Assembly (NCBI GenBank): GCA_015501595.1
Contig: JADNRX010000227.1
Span: 1 to 64,000, forward strand
Source: Hymenopellis radicata
Lineage: Eukaryota; Basidiomycota; Agaricomycetes; Agaricales; Physalacriaceae
Length of the DNA stretch: 64,000 bases
Direction: 5' to 3'
Below, piece by piece: positions 1 to 11,849 of the stretch. The position numbers and the translations under genes were made by a program. Under the pieces are notes generated by a model. That model saw only the letters and a list, made by a program, of their open reading frames with translations, had not been told where the DNA came from and made no database searches. Every line of letters starts with the position of its first letter. The first letter of the stretch is position 1.

Positions 1-676
1 CCATATTCGACTACACGAACGGGTTAACGACCTTCCGGATCCGAACTACGCCACGCTGAAATATCTATTGGGTCATCTGCATAAGTGCGTCTAAATATCG
101 GAGTTGAGTATCAGACTAGTACTAAGTCATAAGATAGGGTGATCCAACATGAGTCGACGAACAGTATGGGACCCAGAATATCTCAATCGTGTTCGGACCA
201 ACGCTATTTGGCCAGGTGATGCAGGTCCCCAATTCACCATACGGAGGCCCAGGCGAAATTAGTAACATTCAAAACACTGTACGTTGTTTCTAATCATCGT
301 TTTCAGATGCTCGATACTGATGTGCTCCGATAGGCTATTCATACAATACTTGTGCACTACACCGATATATTCGTGGATGAATCGGAATAATTATTCTAGG
401 TCATGAGCCGGTATATACCCCTCTATGTGTAATCTCACGCTGGACGTTGTCATCTTGTCAATCGTTTTCTTAATTTACACAAAGCACTGTACTGCATCCA
501 TCTGTATCGACTCTATCACCATGGATTATTTGGGAGTTATTTATAAGTGTGGCGGGCGCGGGAAAATCGTACGGGACCGGGAAAGAAACAAGAATGAAGA
601 TGATTCGCTGTGAATGCTATAACCAGGGAAACAATCAGGACTGTCAAGAACTTGAATCTGGTATTGGCATCAGCGT
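1..676. other. No supported gene
   Basis: I see no coding region here that looks like a real gene. Short open frames exist but have no recognisable motif, no splice-site context and no similarity to anything else in the window. The end next to the F-box gene may hold its 3' untranslated region. Confidence 0.5.
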
Positions 677-1913
677 TCAGGTGTTCATGGAGTGTGTGTG
701 AGACCCGCCTATGATTGTCCAAGTGCCAGATGAATCCACACCCCATTCAGTTTGCGAGGGAAATATTACACGGCGCAAGGAAGGACATGCGCGTGCCCAT
801 TCTCTGCAGAGGCCCAATTCATCGGTAGCCGTAGAATGGGGGATTGTGCCTGCGACAGTCACGATAGTGGGTGAAAGATCCAAGTGCGTTAATCGCTGGA
901 AGCTTCCCAAGACGGACGCCAAGCCGGTCAATAGACGCTATCGCTTCCCGGAGGGATAATCAGATCGTTGGTTTCGGGCGAGGAGAAAGGGCCACTTACA
1001 ATCCCCGACAATGCGTAGTGCAGTGTGTGGCGCAGCGCGAGGCGGATGCGGATGACCTCGACGGTCGGGAGATACGTCGCCACATTCCGAAGGAGGATGG
1101 GGCGCACGGACATTGCGGTCAAGTCGAGGAACCTTAGCGGGACCGTCGTGTGCGCCAGCCGCGGGAGGTTTTCCCGCGTTACGTCCGAGTCCTGCCCGAT
1201 GAGGGAGAGACTGTGCACAGGCCTGCCCGGGAGGAGCGACGCTGCTGCATCGGGTGAACCGCGGAAGGTTGAGAGGCGAGGAAGGACACCGGGCGGAAGA
1301 TGCAGGGCCGCGTGGTGATCGGCCAGCTTGAGGTGCTGCAGGGCCGGGAGGGCGAGGAGGAACTGGGGCAGGACGGGCACGGAATACGGCTGCACGCCCT
1401 TCGCCCACTCCGCGCCGAGCACGCACGCGCGGAGGTGGGGGAAGCGGCAGCCGGATATGACGCGCTCGATGGGGTGCAGTCTGTGCGGGTGCGCGGTTGC
1501 GACCATGTTCGCGGCCCGAGGGAGAGCTCGAGCGAGTCGAGGTACACGAGGTGAGGCAGGGCCTCCGACAGCTTGGCGAGCGTCTCGGAGAGGTGGAACG
1601 AGGACGGGGATGCGCCGGACGCGGAGACCCAGCGTATGTGCACTGCCTGGACCGATTCGAAGAGATGGGGGCGATGTATGAGGGATTTGCAGCATCGGAG
1701 GGTGCGCCATGGATAGGCATCGGCATCGGCGCCATCTGATAGCACGTCGCGGATATAGATGGAGGAGTACAGGACACGCTCTGCGACTGCATTAAACCGG
1801 CGGGAGACACGCGTCAAGTGGACAAGGTTTGGGTACGGTAAACCGACGAAGATGCTAGTAAGAGTCTCATTCGGCAGGATGGAAATGATGCTCGGCGAGG
1901 TGGGCGACGACAT
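677..1913 (-). CDS. F-box protein, leucine-rich type
   Basis: Predicted substrate adaptor of an SCF ubiquitin ligase. The N-terminus has an F-box, starting ILPNETLTSIFVGLP and continuing to VSRRFNAVAERVLYSSIYI, followed by leucine-rich segments such as LPALQHLKLADHH and QRLTHLDLS typical of fungal F-box/LRR proteins. I start at the Met of MSSPTSP (1913) just before the F-box; an upstream in-frame Met at 1949 is possible. Near 1511-1520 the reading must change frame: SLELSLG continues as AANMVATAHPHRL only if one base is added. A GT-AG intron, GTAAGT near 1003, probably joins the last exon, which ends at 677. Substrate unknown. The F-box call is solid; the exact exon structure is not, and a decayed gene cannot be excluded. 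Confidence 0.75.
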
Positions 1914-2345
1914 GTACTTGTAAGCCAGTGGTTGAGGGGACAACCACAAGAAGCGTCGTACCGGAGGAAGGAGTTATTAACACTGACAGAAGCTGGTTAC
2001 GGACGGATAAACCACGGACTTTTGCAACATATCAGTACATTAGGCAATACGTCGGTACGAAGTAAAACTTCATCGACTTGCAAGGTTTTCAGGATGGGCA
2101 GGCGTCAGCAGGTATGGGTACTATTGAAGGTACTCACGAGGGCGCGAACATAACATAACCGCACGGAACCAACATGGTCACAGTCATTGAGAGACCAGTA
2201 GTTTAAGCTTGTGCGAGCGAACCAGACGGCACTTATTAGCGTAAGGAGAAAACAGAATGGCTAATGCTGGTGCATTGATGATAAGAGATAGGATAAATAG
2301 ATGTACAAGTTACAGTAGAAATACAATGCAACAAAACCGACAAAT
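1914..2345. other. Intergenic, F-box gene to H4
   Basis: No gene seen. It should contain the promoter of the leftward F-box gene and the 3' end of the H4 transcript. Confidence 0.5.
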
Positions 2346-2810
<465 letters not shown>

Positions 2811-3120
2811 TATTCAGATAATAAAGTGGGTGTTGAAAGTAAAGTGTTGAGCGAGGAGCACGACTTGAGCTCGACGGTGGTGGAGGTGGCAGTTAGAGTG
2901 AGTGATGACCAGAGGCCCGGCCTCTTATATACTCGCGCCCTGTGGCTGTGCCATGTGTCCGTTTGTTGACATCCGTGACTCCCGCGCCTGTCACGTGCCA
3001 GGCGCGTCTCGGTGTTGTATAAAGAGAGGGGCCTTTGTCTATTGTTCTCTATCTTCGACCACCACCACCACCAGCCTTCTTCAAGACCTTTTACTACAAC
3101 TCTCGCCTACACTATCCGCA
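2811..3120. promoter_or_regulatory. Bidirectional H4/H3 promoter
   Basis: The 310-bp gap between the divergent H4 and H3 start codons. For H3 there is a TATA-like TATAAAGAG near 3018-3026, about 100 bp before the ATG. For H4 the bottom strand reads TATATAAGAGG near 2922-2932, about 115-125 bp before its ATG, next to the near-palindrome GAGGCCCGGCCTC. A pyrimidine/CACCAC tract precedes the H3 start. Confidence 0.75.
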
Positions 3121-3681
<561 letters not shown>

Positions 3682-4200
3682 ATTCTCTTCGGGTTCCTCA
3701 CTCTGCTATGTGTTTATACTGTACTACCTTATTTATCTCTCCACTTGTATGTTCTCTATCAGTATGGATACATGACCATGCTTGCCGCCTAGGCTATCAC
3801 CCTCACCTGTTTCCTTAAGATGTTAGTTGTAAGACATGGCGAAAGGAATGTAACCAGGTGCCTGCTACACTGGATTGCGCTGAAAGGGTCTTTGTGGTGA
3901 CTCCCTTTAGCTCTCCCTTTCCTTTGAACGGACCAACAGGGCCACACTTCCATGAGCCTAAGCATACTTGCCCGGCTGTACCACACTGTGCCGTCGCCGG
4001 TATACAGCGTTGCCTTCTTGAAGTGCCGCCTACGGTGGCTGGAAACCTTGCCCGAACAATGAGGACACAAGATGAACGTTAAATTGAGGCGAATACTATG
4101 GACAACGCGGTATGCTGCATTCGATGCTAAGAAATAAACATGACAGGAAACAGGAACTTGAAGCCATTTGAAGGAATCCGGGGACTTTCACCAATTGCTG
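3682..4200. other. H3 3' flank, no clear gene
   Basis: H3 3' region followed by sequence without a supported gene. On the bottom strand near 4000-4070 there is a short frame with CPHCSGKVSSHRRRHFKK, which looks like part of a zinc-binding motif, but it has no context and I do not annotate it as a gene. Confidence 0.4.
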
Positions 4201-5060
4201 CCAGTCCCAGCAGCGAAAACCCGAGCCTCTGTACGTTCCTGTACAGTCTGGCTACGAAGTGTTTGAGCGGCAAGAGGAATCCTCGACGATTGTAATCCTA
4301 AAGGAGCAGATGAGAGTGGCTGTTGAAGACTTAGAATGGAAACAAATACTCTCATGTCTGCGGTACGGCCGCGTCAATACAAGACATCGATGCTCAGAAG
4401 GCTCGTTATTGGGCCTCCTGAGTGTCCGCCAACAGACTTGAAGAAGTACGGAGGGCTTGGAATGATGTGGCAGTACAGAAACACTGTCAAGAGATGGATC
4501 CGCGTTTGTATGTTTGTGGGGCAATCGATGCCATTAGCAGCAGAGATTTGACCCTGGCAGAGGAGTACGGATTGGCGTTGCGCAGTAGCCAACGAACGGC
4601 TACAGGGAAGAGACGGAAGGTCAAGAATGACTCGGAAGAGACTGTGGCATTTGCGATCGGAGCTCGGTTGAAAATATAGAGACTGGCCAGGACTGGCCTG
4701 GACATATTGCCAGTGGAGCGCGAGAGACGATTGTGGACATTATACTCGACCCCGATGAGCCAGAATTTGCGGCTGGAGCAGCTGTCGTACATCTAACTTC
4801 ACTGTAGAGGCAGGTCAAGATGGAGAGGACGCGAGCATCGCAACTGGATGGGCTATAAGAGGGAATTATTCCAATTCAGCCAAGAGAGAGAACGGTGCGC
4901 GTTTCGGTCCAACGACGCAAAGGGCTACCTGTCTGATGAGGCGGTGTTTTGGGAGGGTCATTCGCCGGAATTGTCGCAGGAAGATGACCGATTGAAGAGA
5001 ATGAACAAAGGAATGGATTGGTGGGTAAAGATGGAAGGACGGCATACATAACGTAGTAGT
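4201..5060 (+). pseudogene. Unknown protein, apparently broken
   Basis: Coding-like sequence in more than one frame. One piece reads SGYEVFERQEESSTIVILKE, another (about 4440-4679) has LEEVRRAWNDVAVQKH and RLYVCGAIDAISSRDLTLAE and ends in a stop, and a third just after it has IVDIILDPDEPEFAAGAAVV. A further piece to about 5051 has LSDEAVFWEGHSPELSQEDD. The charged, low-repeat composition suggests a real protein, but no single exon model joins the pieces. It may be an intron-rich gene with indels, or a decayed one. Function not recognised. Confidence 0.3.
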
Positions 5061-5151
5061 CCAGACGAAGTTAGACAAGGCGCGAAAAAGGAGAGGCCGC
5101 CGTTTTGTACCGGGTTAATTTCATAGCTGGAAGGACCTAGCAAGGTGACCC

Positions 5152-7461
5152 CTACATTCCGGTCTGTGCCGCCACACTCTCCCAAAACCTGCATGTCTTT
5201 GAGTAAGAAATAGGTCGACTCTCAACATGAAAACTTACGCGCATCTCTCCAACAACGAAGCAGAAGTACAGAAAGGCTCGATTAACGGTTCTCCGTCCTC
5301 CGTTTTATTGAACATCATCTCGGTCTTTTTGCCTTCGAGCTTGTACCGATCCCAGGCAGGTATAATCGTCGGCTTGAACGTGTCGGCGGGATTCAGAGTC
5401 TTCGCGAATCCTGGGAAGGATGCAGCGAACGCTGTGACAAAGTCTGTGTTGTTGTACGGAGGTCCGTTCAGGAGTCTGGGCGGTAAATGAGACGTGCGCC
5501 TGCTTGGACGCAAAACGCAGAACTCACGAAGGGAAGTAGAAGACCACGTCAAGCCCGTGGATCGCAGGCGGTATAGCGAATTCAGCCTGTTCAGTCAGCT
5601 TGCTAACACTACCCTCAATGTGTACACTTACCTTGAACGCGTTCCCATCAAAAGCTTTGAGGAGGAAATACGACGGGCATACGATGAGTGCTAATAAGTA
5701 CAAGCATCAGCGTTGGCACTTGCACATCCTTGGCACATATGGAGGACCTACATTCACTCACAATCGCCACAATCTGGTCATGCGCACTTCCCAAGCCGGC
5801 ATGGGAGTAGACAGCAGCACCCGCTTTCACGCTTTTGTCACTCAGCGTCGGGAACAATTCCCTGAGATAAACAGTCGAGTCTGATATATTTGGGTCCGCG
5901 TATAACAGCCCTTCGTGGGCGTTCGTCACTGCGTATAACATGTCCTGTCAACCACATCAGCCTCAGATACGTCCAATCGGAATGAGGCACCCACCCCGTT
6001 GAGCTTTCGCTGACGCAAAGCCTCGCTCGGTCGCTGAGTGATGAACGTTCCGTCGACGACTGGGTTGAAGACGAACGTCCCGTAGAAGGCCCGGTTAACA
6101 ACTGCATTGTTGACGGCTTGGAGAATCGCGGTATCGACGTGCCGAAGACAATTCAACGCGTCTTCCGATGAGGAACAGCTGCAAAGGGCGGCTAAGTACT
6201 TGATGCAACAAACGAGTAACACGTACTTTGCGCGAGTGACAACTTCGGAATACAATTGCTAATAGAATGGTTAGTTTTCACGTCGAAGATACCCGGCCAC
6301 ACACCCACCTCCGATATCGCATGGTTGTACGCATACTGGGATGTCAAGAATGTAGAGCTCGTAATAGCTCCTGTGAAAAGAGCTGGCGAGGTTCGGCCAT
6401 CATTGGCTACAACATGCTGGAGCACAGACCCAGCTCCTGATAATCCGGACCCATCAGAACATGGCAACCAGTAGGAATGGTAGAGAAGCACACCTGCTGA
6501 TTCACCCCAAATCGTAACTTGCGCAGGATCGCCTCCGAATTTCTCAATCTTGAGAAATATCTATATGAGCAAGTGCCGTTCCTCATGATGATAAACATCT
6601 ACTGACATGAGTTTGAACCCATCGCAGCGCATATTGTTGATCAACTGTCAGCAAGCATCAGTTTTACGTTTGCATCTTGAGGACTCTCTACTCACGTAAA
6701 CCAGCGTTCAGCGCACCGTCGTCCTTGACCGCTTGGCCCGCAAGGAAGCCAAAAAGCCCAAGCCGGTATTGGATGATGACAGTCAGAACGCTATAGCCAG
6801 AGCCGCGGATGAGGTCGTCCCCAGGAAGACTACCGTTTCCTCTCGCGTAGCTGGACGCTTTGTGATTAACGAAATGAAAAATAATAGTGTTAAAGGTACA
6901 GTCTTACCCTCCCCCATGGATGAAGACCAGGACCGGTAAGCGATCCGTGACATTCCCTGGGACCAGCTGTCCTGGTATATAGACGCTGAGAGTGTCAATC
7001 GCTTGTTCTGAAGAAAGAACGTGCGCTTACCTGAGAGAAAGACAATCCTCCGAAATCCCATCGGCGTCGTCACGCTTGACTTTCGAGGAGGTGGCCGGTG
7101 CAACACTAACATTACCTCCCTTGTACGGATTAGTATCACTAACACCATTATTGGTCGCTGGACACGCCGGACCAAACATGGTCGCGTTCTGAACCTCAGA
7201 CATCTCGACGGGGGCCTGCGGCTCGCGCCATCTCAAAGCACCTAACAGATATCTAGTATCGACGCGTCAAACGACGAGAGCTGGCTATATCTCACCAATC
7301 GGAGGAGCAGCATAGCGAATACCGCGGAAACGAGTAATGTTTGTGCTGGAGGAAAAGGCGCCTTGGTACTTTGCATACCCAAGGTCGACAATAGGACTGG
7401 CGTCTTGTGCCCAGGAGCCCTGCGCGACGAGCAGACAGAAAGCCAGCAAACGATGATACAT
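5152..7461 (-). CDS. Type-B carboxylesterase/lipase (copy 1)
   Basis: Secreted alpha/beta-hydrolase of the cholinesterase/Candida rugosa lipase family (carboxylesterase type B), expected to cleave carboxylic esters. The start (7461) gives a signal peptide, MYHRLLAFCLLVAQGSWAQ, then DLGYAKYQGAF and FRGIRYAAPPIGE. The oxyanion motif FIHGGG, the nucleophile elbow GESAG (Ser), the acidic residue in AVTNAHEG (Glu) and the His in AIHGLDVVFYFPS are all present. At least ten short introns split the gene. The C-terminus reads FWESVAAQTGM-stop. Several NxT/S sites fit glycosylation. It is the esterase of the complete left repeat unit and is close to copies 2 and 3; relative to copy 3 it has only an in-frame deletion in the SDSTVYLRELFP segment. 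Substrate unknown. Confidence 0.85.
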
Positions 7462-8007
7462 GACTGACGAGGTCAAGAAGTGTTGGGCCTCCACCCCGCA
7501 CGTACTACCTTATAACTGTAGCCTGAGAGGAGAATGATCAACTGGCGAGCACACTGATTCATAGTTCATGATGCTGATGTTGATAATCCCGAACCATCTG
7601 TGATGCACCGTCACTTTTGTATTTCGCGTCGGTACTTCCGCCTACAAAACTGATTTGTTGTAATGTGCCTTGCCTTAGAATTGAAGCGGCGTCAAGTGAA
7701 GACGTCCGAAGATGGTAAGGAGGACGCAAATAAAGAGTCCTGGACCTTAGAGCAAGTCGGTGGTGGCCAGCGGAGTCTGGGATATTAACTTCATGTACTT
7801 GTTTGCGACTATTACCTTGTGTTCGGATTCGTCCTACGCCTTCTCGTCGTTGGTATCATTTAAGCTTGATGGCGGCCTGCATTGTCTGTAGTCAATGACA
7901 TTGTTGGAGAAAGGTAAAGGTCCGGGAATCGGTATATGAATGGGGAAAGGTCATCTTCAATAACTGCTTTGTTAGCAGTTTGTCGACTGAGATGACCGCT
8001 ACTCGCC
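7462..8007. other. Duplicated intergenic DNA
   Basis: No gene seen. The stretch is clearly homologous, in inverted orientation, to about 23421-23963, including the sequence around the esterase start. It should contain the promoter of the leftward esterase. Confidence 0.6.
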
Positions 8008-8103
8008 ATGCTCGATATTCCCCACAAGATATGGCTCACAATCCTAGAGTTCATTCCAGACAGGGAGCTATGCCGTCTTATGGGCGTGAATCGCGTATTT
8101 TAG
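8008..8103 (+). pseudogene. F-box remnant
   Basis: A short frame opens with MLDIPHKIWLTILEFIPDRE and continues CRLMGVNRVF before a TAG at 8101. This is an F-box followed by the usual VNRxF turn, after which the protein stops. The inverted copy at 23298-23420 reads through this point to VFYELALNTRY before its own stop, so the left copy has lost a few bases there. No further coding follows. I call it the dead remnant of a third F-box gene in the repeat unit. Confidence 0.65.
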
Positions 8104-8431
8104 TACGAGCACTCGCTACTGAGAATGGAAAAGAAATGCGGTGAACCCTGTGTCATTCTCAGTTCGACCAGTGCAGCCTAAGTCACAGTGGCCTACTTGT
8201 GTATGTCATTTTGGGCGATGGCGCGTCTGGTGTTTGGTGGCGACAGCGACAGGACAGCGACCGCTTGAGCTGTCGGTTGCCTAATTGGGGGTCGACTTCC
8301 TCATCTTATCTTATCTCCCCCTCTTCCCTCCCACCACCATCAACGTTCAACGTTCAACATTCACCGCGAAGTACGCCATTCATCTTTTTTTAAAATTTGG
8401 TTCCAAGGCTCAGTTCTGCCCTTCAGCAGCT

Positions 8432-10021
8432 ATGTCAATACCGACAGCAACGCCTTGCACTGTCGACTCGTCCTGGAATGTCCTCGATGTACTGCGCTCG
8501 GGGCATATACCACCGAGCGCCGCGTCGTCATGTATCACAGACCGCGTCGGCGCGCTGAAGACCCGCCAAGGCCTCCTATGCGAGGATATTACGCGCCTAC
8601 AATCTCTTCTTCTCCAGAAGCGAAAGGAAATCGCAGCAACGGAGATTGAAATTCGGCGGACCGAGTCATTGGCGGCACCAATTCGTTCCATTCCACCAGA
8701 AATCCTCCTCCTCATATTCTCTCTCGTCCACGAAGCCGCCGCACCGCCGCATGGGCTGATTTTGCTCTTCAAACTGGGTCACGTGTGCAAGTCTTGGCGC
8801 ACGTTGTCCCGGGCGTCTCCCTCCCTGTGGTCGAGCATCAGCTTGGTTGAGATAGACGAAGAATTGGTGACGAATGGCCTTGAAGAACAGCTTGTTCTTT
8901 CTGGCCCACGCCCTCTCACTATCCACATTTCCTTGGAAAGCGATTTTTATCCCACCGACAGACTACTGGGAGCGCTATCGGGACATATGGCCCGGTGTCG
9001 CTCTCTGGATATGACTGTCACGAGTTCTTCTCTGTTCCCGTTTTTGAGTGTGCTGGACCGCGCCCATTTAGGGATCCTGGAGAGTCTGACAGTGACCTAT
9101 CATGGGCGGCTGGAGGATCATGGCCCAGAATTAAAGTCTCTCAATCTCTTTTTTCATCCCTCCCTTCATTCCCTTTCCATGACTCTGCCTCTCGACTATT
9201 TCAAGGCGGTGAAGATCCATTGGCCATCTTTGACCTCTTTCGCTGGCCCATTTTCGAATTCGGGAACATTCCTCCAATTCTTGACGTCGGCGCGGCAGCT
9301 CGTGAAACTAAATATCACTTGCATTGGCTCTCATGACCGCGTTGACGACACACCACTAGTTCACGAGAACCTACGTCGGCTAACGCTTGATTCATTTTGC
9401 AGCATGTCTCCCGCGTTAGAGAAAATATCCCTCCCGCACCTGGATGACCTGATCGTACAAGAAAGCTACGAGGCCCACATTACTTGTAAAATACGTTTTC
9501 CCATGGACCACACACTGCTCTCCCGCTTGGTCGAGCGGTCACAGTGTAAACTGAAAAGTTTCATGCTCGACGAAGCCCAGGATGTTCCTCCCGAGGAAAT
9601 CACTTCAATTCTCCGGCTGTCGAGCATCACCTCATTTCGAGTGCTCCTCGGCATGGACTCGCACATGTTTGATAAAACCTCGACATTCCTCGAACTCCTC
9701 ACGGTCACTGATTCGCAAATATTCCTCCCTAGCCTGCGCGAACTCGAGCTCAGGTTCAGCACGACAACTGATGGTCTCTTCATCAATGAACGACTTCCGA
9801 CCATGGTTCGGTCACGGTGGGATGTTCAGAATGACGTGGCCCGGCTCTCAAAATTGACGTTCTCAATGGAGGAGTCTTTTGAGCCGCTTCCTGTATGCAG
9901 CACATCGATGCTGGCGTCGTTGTTGTTGGACCTCCAAGACAAAGGTCTTGAAGTTTCCTGGACGATGGAGTCGGAAGACGTGTTGAAGGAAGGACGGGAA
10001 TATAGACAACGCTTCTTGTAA
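8432..10021 (+). CDS. Coiled-coil F-box protein (copy A)
   Basis: Single-exon gene of 529 residues from MSIPTATPC (8432); an upstream in-frame Met at 8285 lies in promoter-like DNA that the paralogue does not conserve as coding. Residues about 40-75 form a heptad-rich helix (LKTRQGLLCEDITRLQSLLL, QKRKEIAATEIEIRRTE). Directly after comes the F-box, PIRSIPPEILLLIFSLVHEA and CKSWRTLSRASPSLWSSISL. The rest is leucine-rich with repeated beta-strand patterns. This layout is typical of the expanded agaricomycete F-box family, predicted SCF adaptors. A paralogue with the same reading frame lies inverted at 21375-23006. No frameshift is seen, so both copies may be functional. Target unknown. Confidence 0.85.
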   Translation: MSIPTATPCTVDSSWNVLDVLRSGHIPPSAASSCITDRVGALKTRQGLLCEDITRLQSLLLQKRKEIAATEIEIRRTESLAAPIRSIPPEILLLIFSLVHEAAAPPHGLILLFKLGHVCKSWRTLSRASPSLWSSISLVEIDEELVTNGLEEQLVLSGPRPLTIHISLESDFYPTDRLLGALSGHMARCRSLDMTVTSSSLFPFLSVLDRAHLGILESLTVTYHGRLEDHGPELKSLNLFFHPSLHSLSMTLPLDYFKAVKIHWPSLTSFAGPFSNSGTFLQFLTSARQLVKLNITCIGSHDRVDDTPLVHENLRRLTLDSFCSMSPALEKISLPHLDDLIVQESYEAHITCKIRFPMDHTLLSRLVERSQCKLKSFMLDEAQDVPPEEITSILRLSSITSFRVLLGMDSHMFDKTSTFLELLTVTDSQIFLPSLRELELRFSTTTDGLFINERLPTMVRSRWDVQNDVARLSKLTFSMEESFEPLPVCSTSMLASLLLDLQDKGLEVSWTMESEDVLKEGREYRQRFL

Positions 10022-10070
10022 TTTCTTTCCGCTTTTTTTTTTTTTTTCCGCTTCTTGTGATTTCTTTCCG
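10013..10070. repeat. Short direct repeat around poly-T
   Basis: The 20-bp motif CTTCTTGTAATTTCTTTCCG, which includes the stop codon of the F-box gene, is repeated almost exactly (one change) after a run of 15 Ts. It looks like a local duplication in the 3' untranslated region. The inverted paralogous region near 21365-21385 keeps only one copy. Confidence 0.7.
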
Positions 10071-10193
10071 CGTTAACGTTATACGATATCATTTGAAGCG
10101 GCCGAGAATGAGCAAATCGGCAAGTCCCTTGTCCAGAATGATATCCGAATATAACCGAAGCGCCCATCCTCTCTACAATGTACTACAACCATC

Positions 10194-11568
10194 ATGGGCT
10201 GCACTTTAGATAAACTGCCCGAGGATTTATCGATTCTAATTCTCAGTTTCCTACAAGTTCCTGAGATACTCATCCTCCGCGAGGTAGGTCCCGACAAGCA
10301 TATCCACTGCAACGCTCACCAGGTCAGTAGACCTCCAGACGTCTTCATGATATTTCCACACTCCACATCGTCTGGATCAACGCCTCTAAAAATGCGGTTT
10401 TCCCTTGCCCTGATGGCCAGGATCTCGAGCAGCATACGCGCCGATGCTACCGCGTCACATCCAAATGGCGATCTGGAAGACTAGATTTGACAACCCAGAC
10501 TGAATTCATGGCCACACTCAGCACGTCCATAACCGAAGTCCAGTTCTTTAGAGAGAACTGGATATTGACTGTGGCGAATGCTATATGGTCGGTTCTGACC
10601 GTCTGGGATTGGAAGTTGGGAATCAAACGCAGCGAGTGGTCGCCTCAAGGATCCGTCTTCAATGGGCCGCTTACTCTGAATGCCAATCCAGATTCAGTCG
10701 CATGTGCTGCTATACTCACCAGTCAGCTCAATGGGTGCGCATCTTCTGGGCCGCCGGAAGCACAACTAAAATCATGTCCCGCAGACCTCGACATATCGTT
10801 CTGCTTGCTCTCGATGACGCTGGGCGATTAACCAGCATCCTAGAGATTCCAACCACCTTACGACCAATAGCATTACACGGGACGCGTCTCGCTCTCTGCG
10901 ACGACGCGCACACTACCACCATTCACGATTATGAATCAGGAACAACCGTGTGCCTCGACTCTCCTCTAGTACACGGCGTCGACCACTGCATCGACGTGGT
11001 ATTCGCGCCTTTCCACCTTCTCGTCGTCCGGGCCCGGTCAATAGCGCTCTTCCATTATCCCTCGGGCGACGTGATCGCCATACATTCCTTTGGGTGGGTC
11101 GACGGTGCCAGCGTCTCGTATAACCAACGCACAAACGTGATATCTCTTCTTATCCGGCACCAGAGTGATAATCCGTGGACGGCTGATGTGAGTACCCTCC
11201 AACTGCACAACATCTTCCCGACGAAGGACGGCTCGGGTTTCGTTTTCCCGCCAGTCGCCGCTGCAGGCATCTCATCGCCGCGCGGAGCCCTTCGCTGCCC
11301 CGATGTTGTGCTCGGGCGTTATGGCACCGCTGTTTGGATCAGTCCCCAGGAGCGCACTATGGTTGCTGATGAGGCCTCGGATTTACTTTCAAAGGAAACC
11401 CTCGTTGCTGCCGCGTTCCCGGGCCCGTTGAATGTCGATTCTAGTGTCACAGCAGTGAAGATGTGTACGAATTCATTGAACAACTGGACGGCGCTGGACT
11501 ATGATGAAGAGCACGGTCGAGTTGCTCTTGGGTCTAGCTTCGGGAAGGTTACGGTTCTGGAGTTATAG
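10194..11568 (+). CDS. F-box protein, propeller-like (copy A)
   Basis: The first exon carries an N-terminal F-box, MGCTLDKLPEDLSILILSFL then QVPEILILRE. Introns at 10284-10330 (GTAGGT...GTAG) and 10735-10784 (GTGCGC...GCAG) restore one frame: TSRRLHDISTLHIVWINASK after the first and RHIVLLALDDAGRLTSILEI after the second. The body consists of repeated beta-rich segments with WD-like spacing (ANAIWSVLTVWDWKLG, ALCDDAHTTTIHDYESGTTV) and ends with EHGRVALGSSFGKVTVLEL, consistent with a beta-propeller. Predicted SCF substrate adaptor. It lies 173 bp behind the coiled-coil F-box gene on the same strand. A full paralogue is at 26588-27966 and a truncated one at about 20640-21190. Confidence 0.8.
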
Positions 11569-11849
11569 TAGATGCAGGTGCAGATTGGCATGACTCTTGT
11601 CGCCATGGCTGGGGGAAGTGACAGTTGATGGTGGACGGCGTCCCATTGGCATTCCATAATTTGGCCTGCCTACCAAAAAATGGTTCCTGCATTTTGGAGA
11701 ATATCGCGCGAGAACCTCAATCCTGTTCCCGAGCACCCATTGCAGAGATCTCGCTTCAATGCATGTAAAATGAAGGTCTGTAACGGTACAGAAGATGATT
11801 TGAAAAACATTTTCGACATCCTTAGGATACCGCGTTGCTCTCTTTATCC

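Noticed and set aside
938..1810. 290-codon proline/arginine-rich frame
   Set aside because: Shadow of the F-box gene in another frame; its composition comes from GC-rich codons and the real frame has F-box and LRR motifs.
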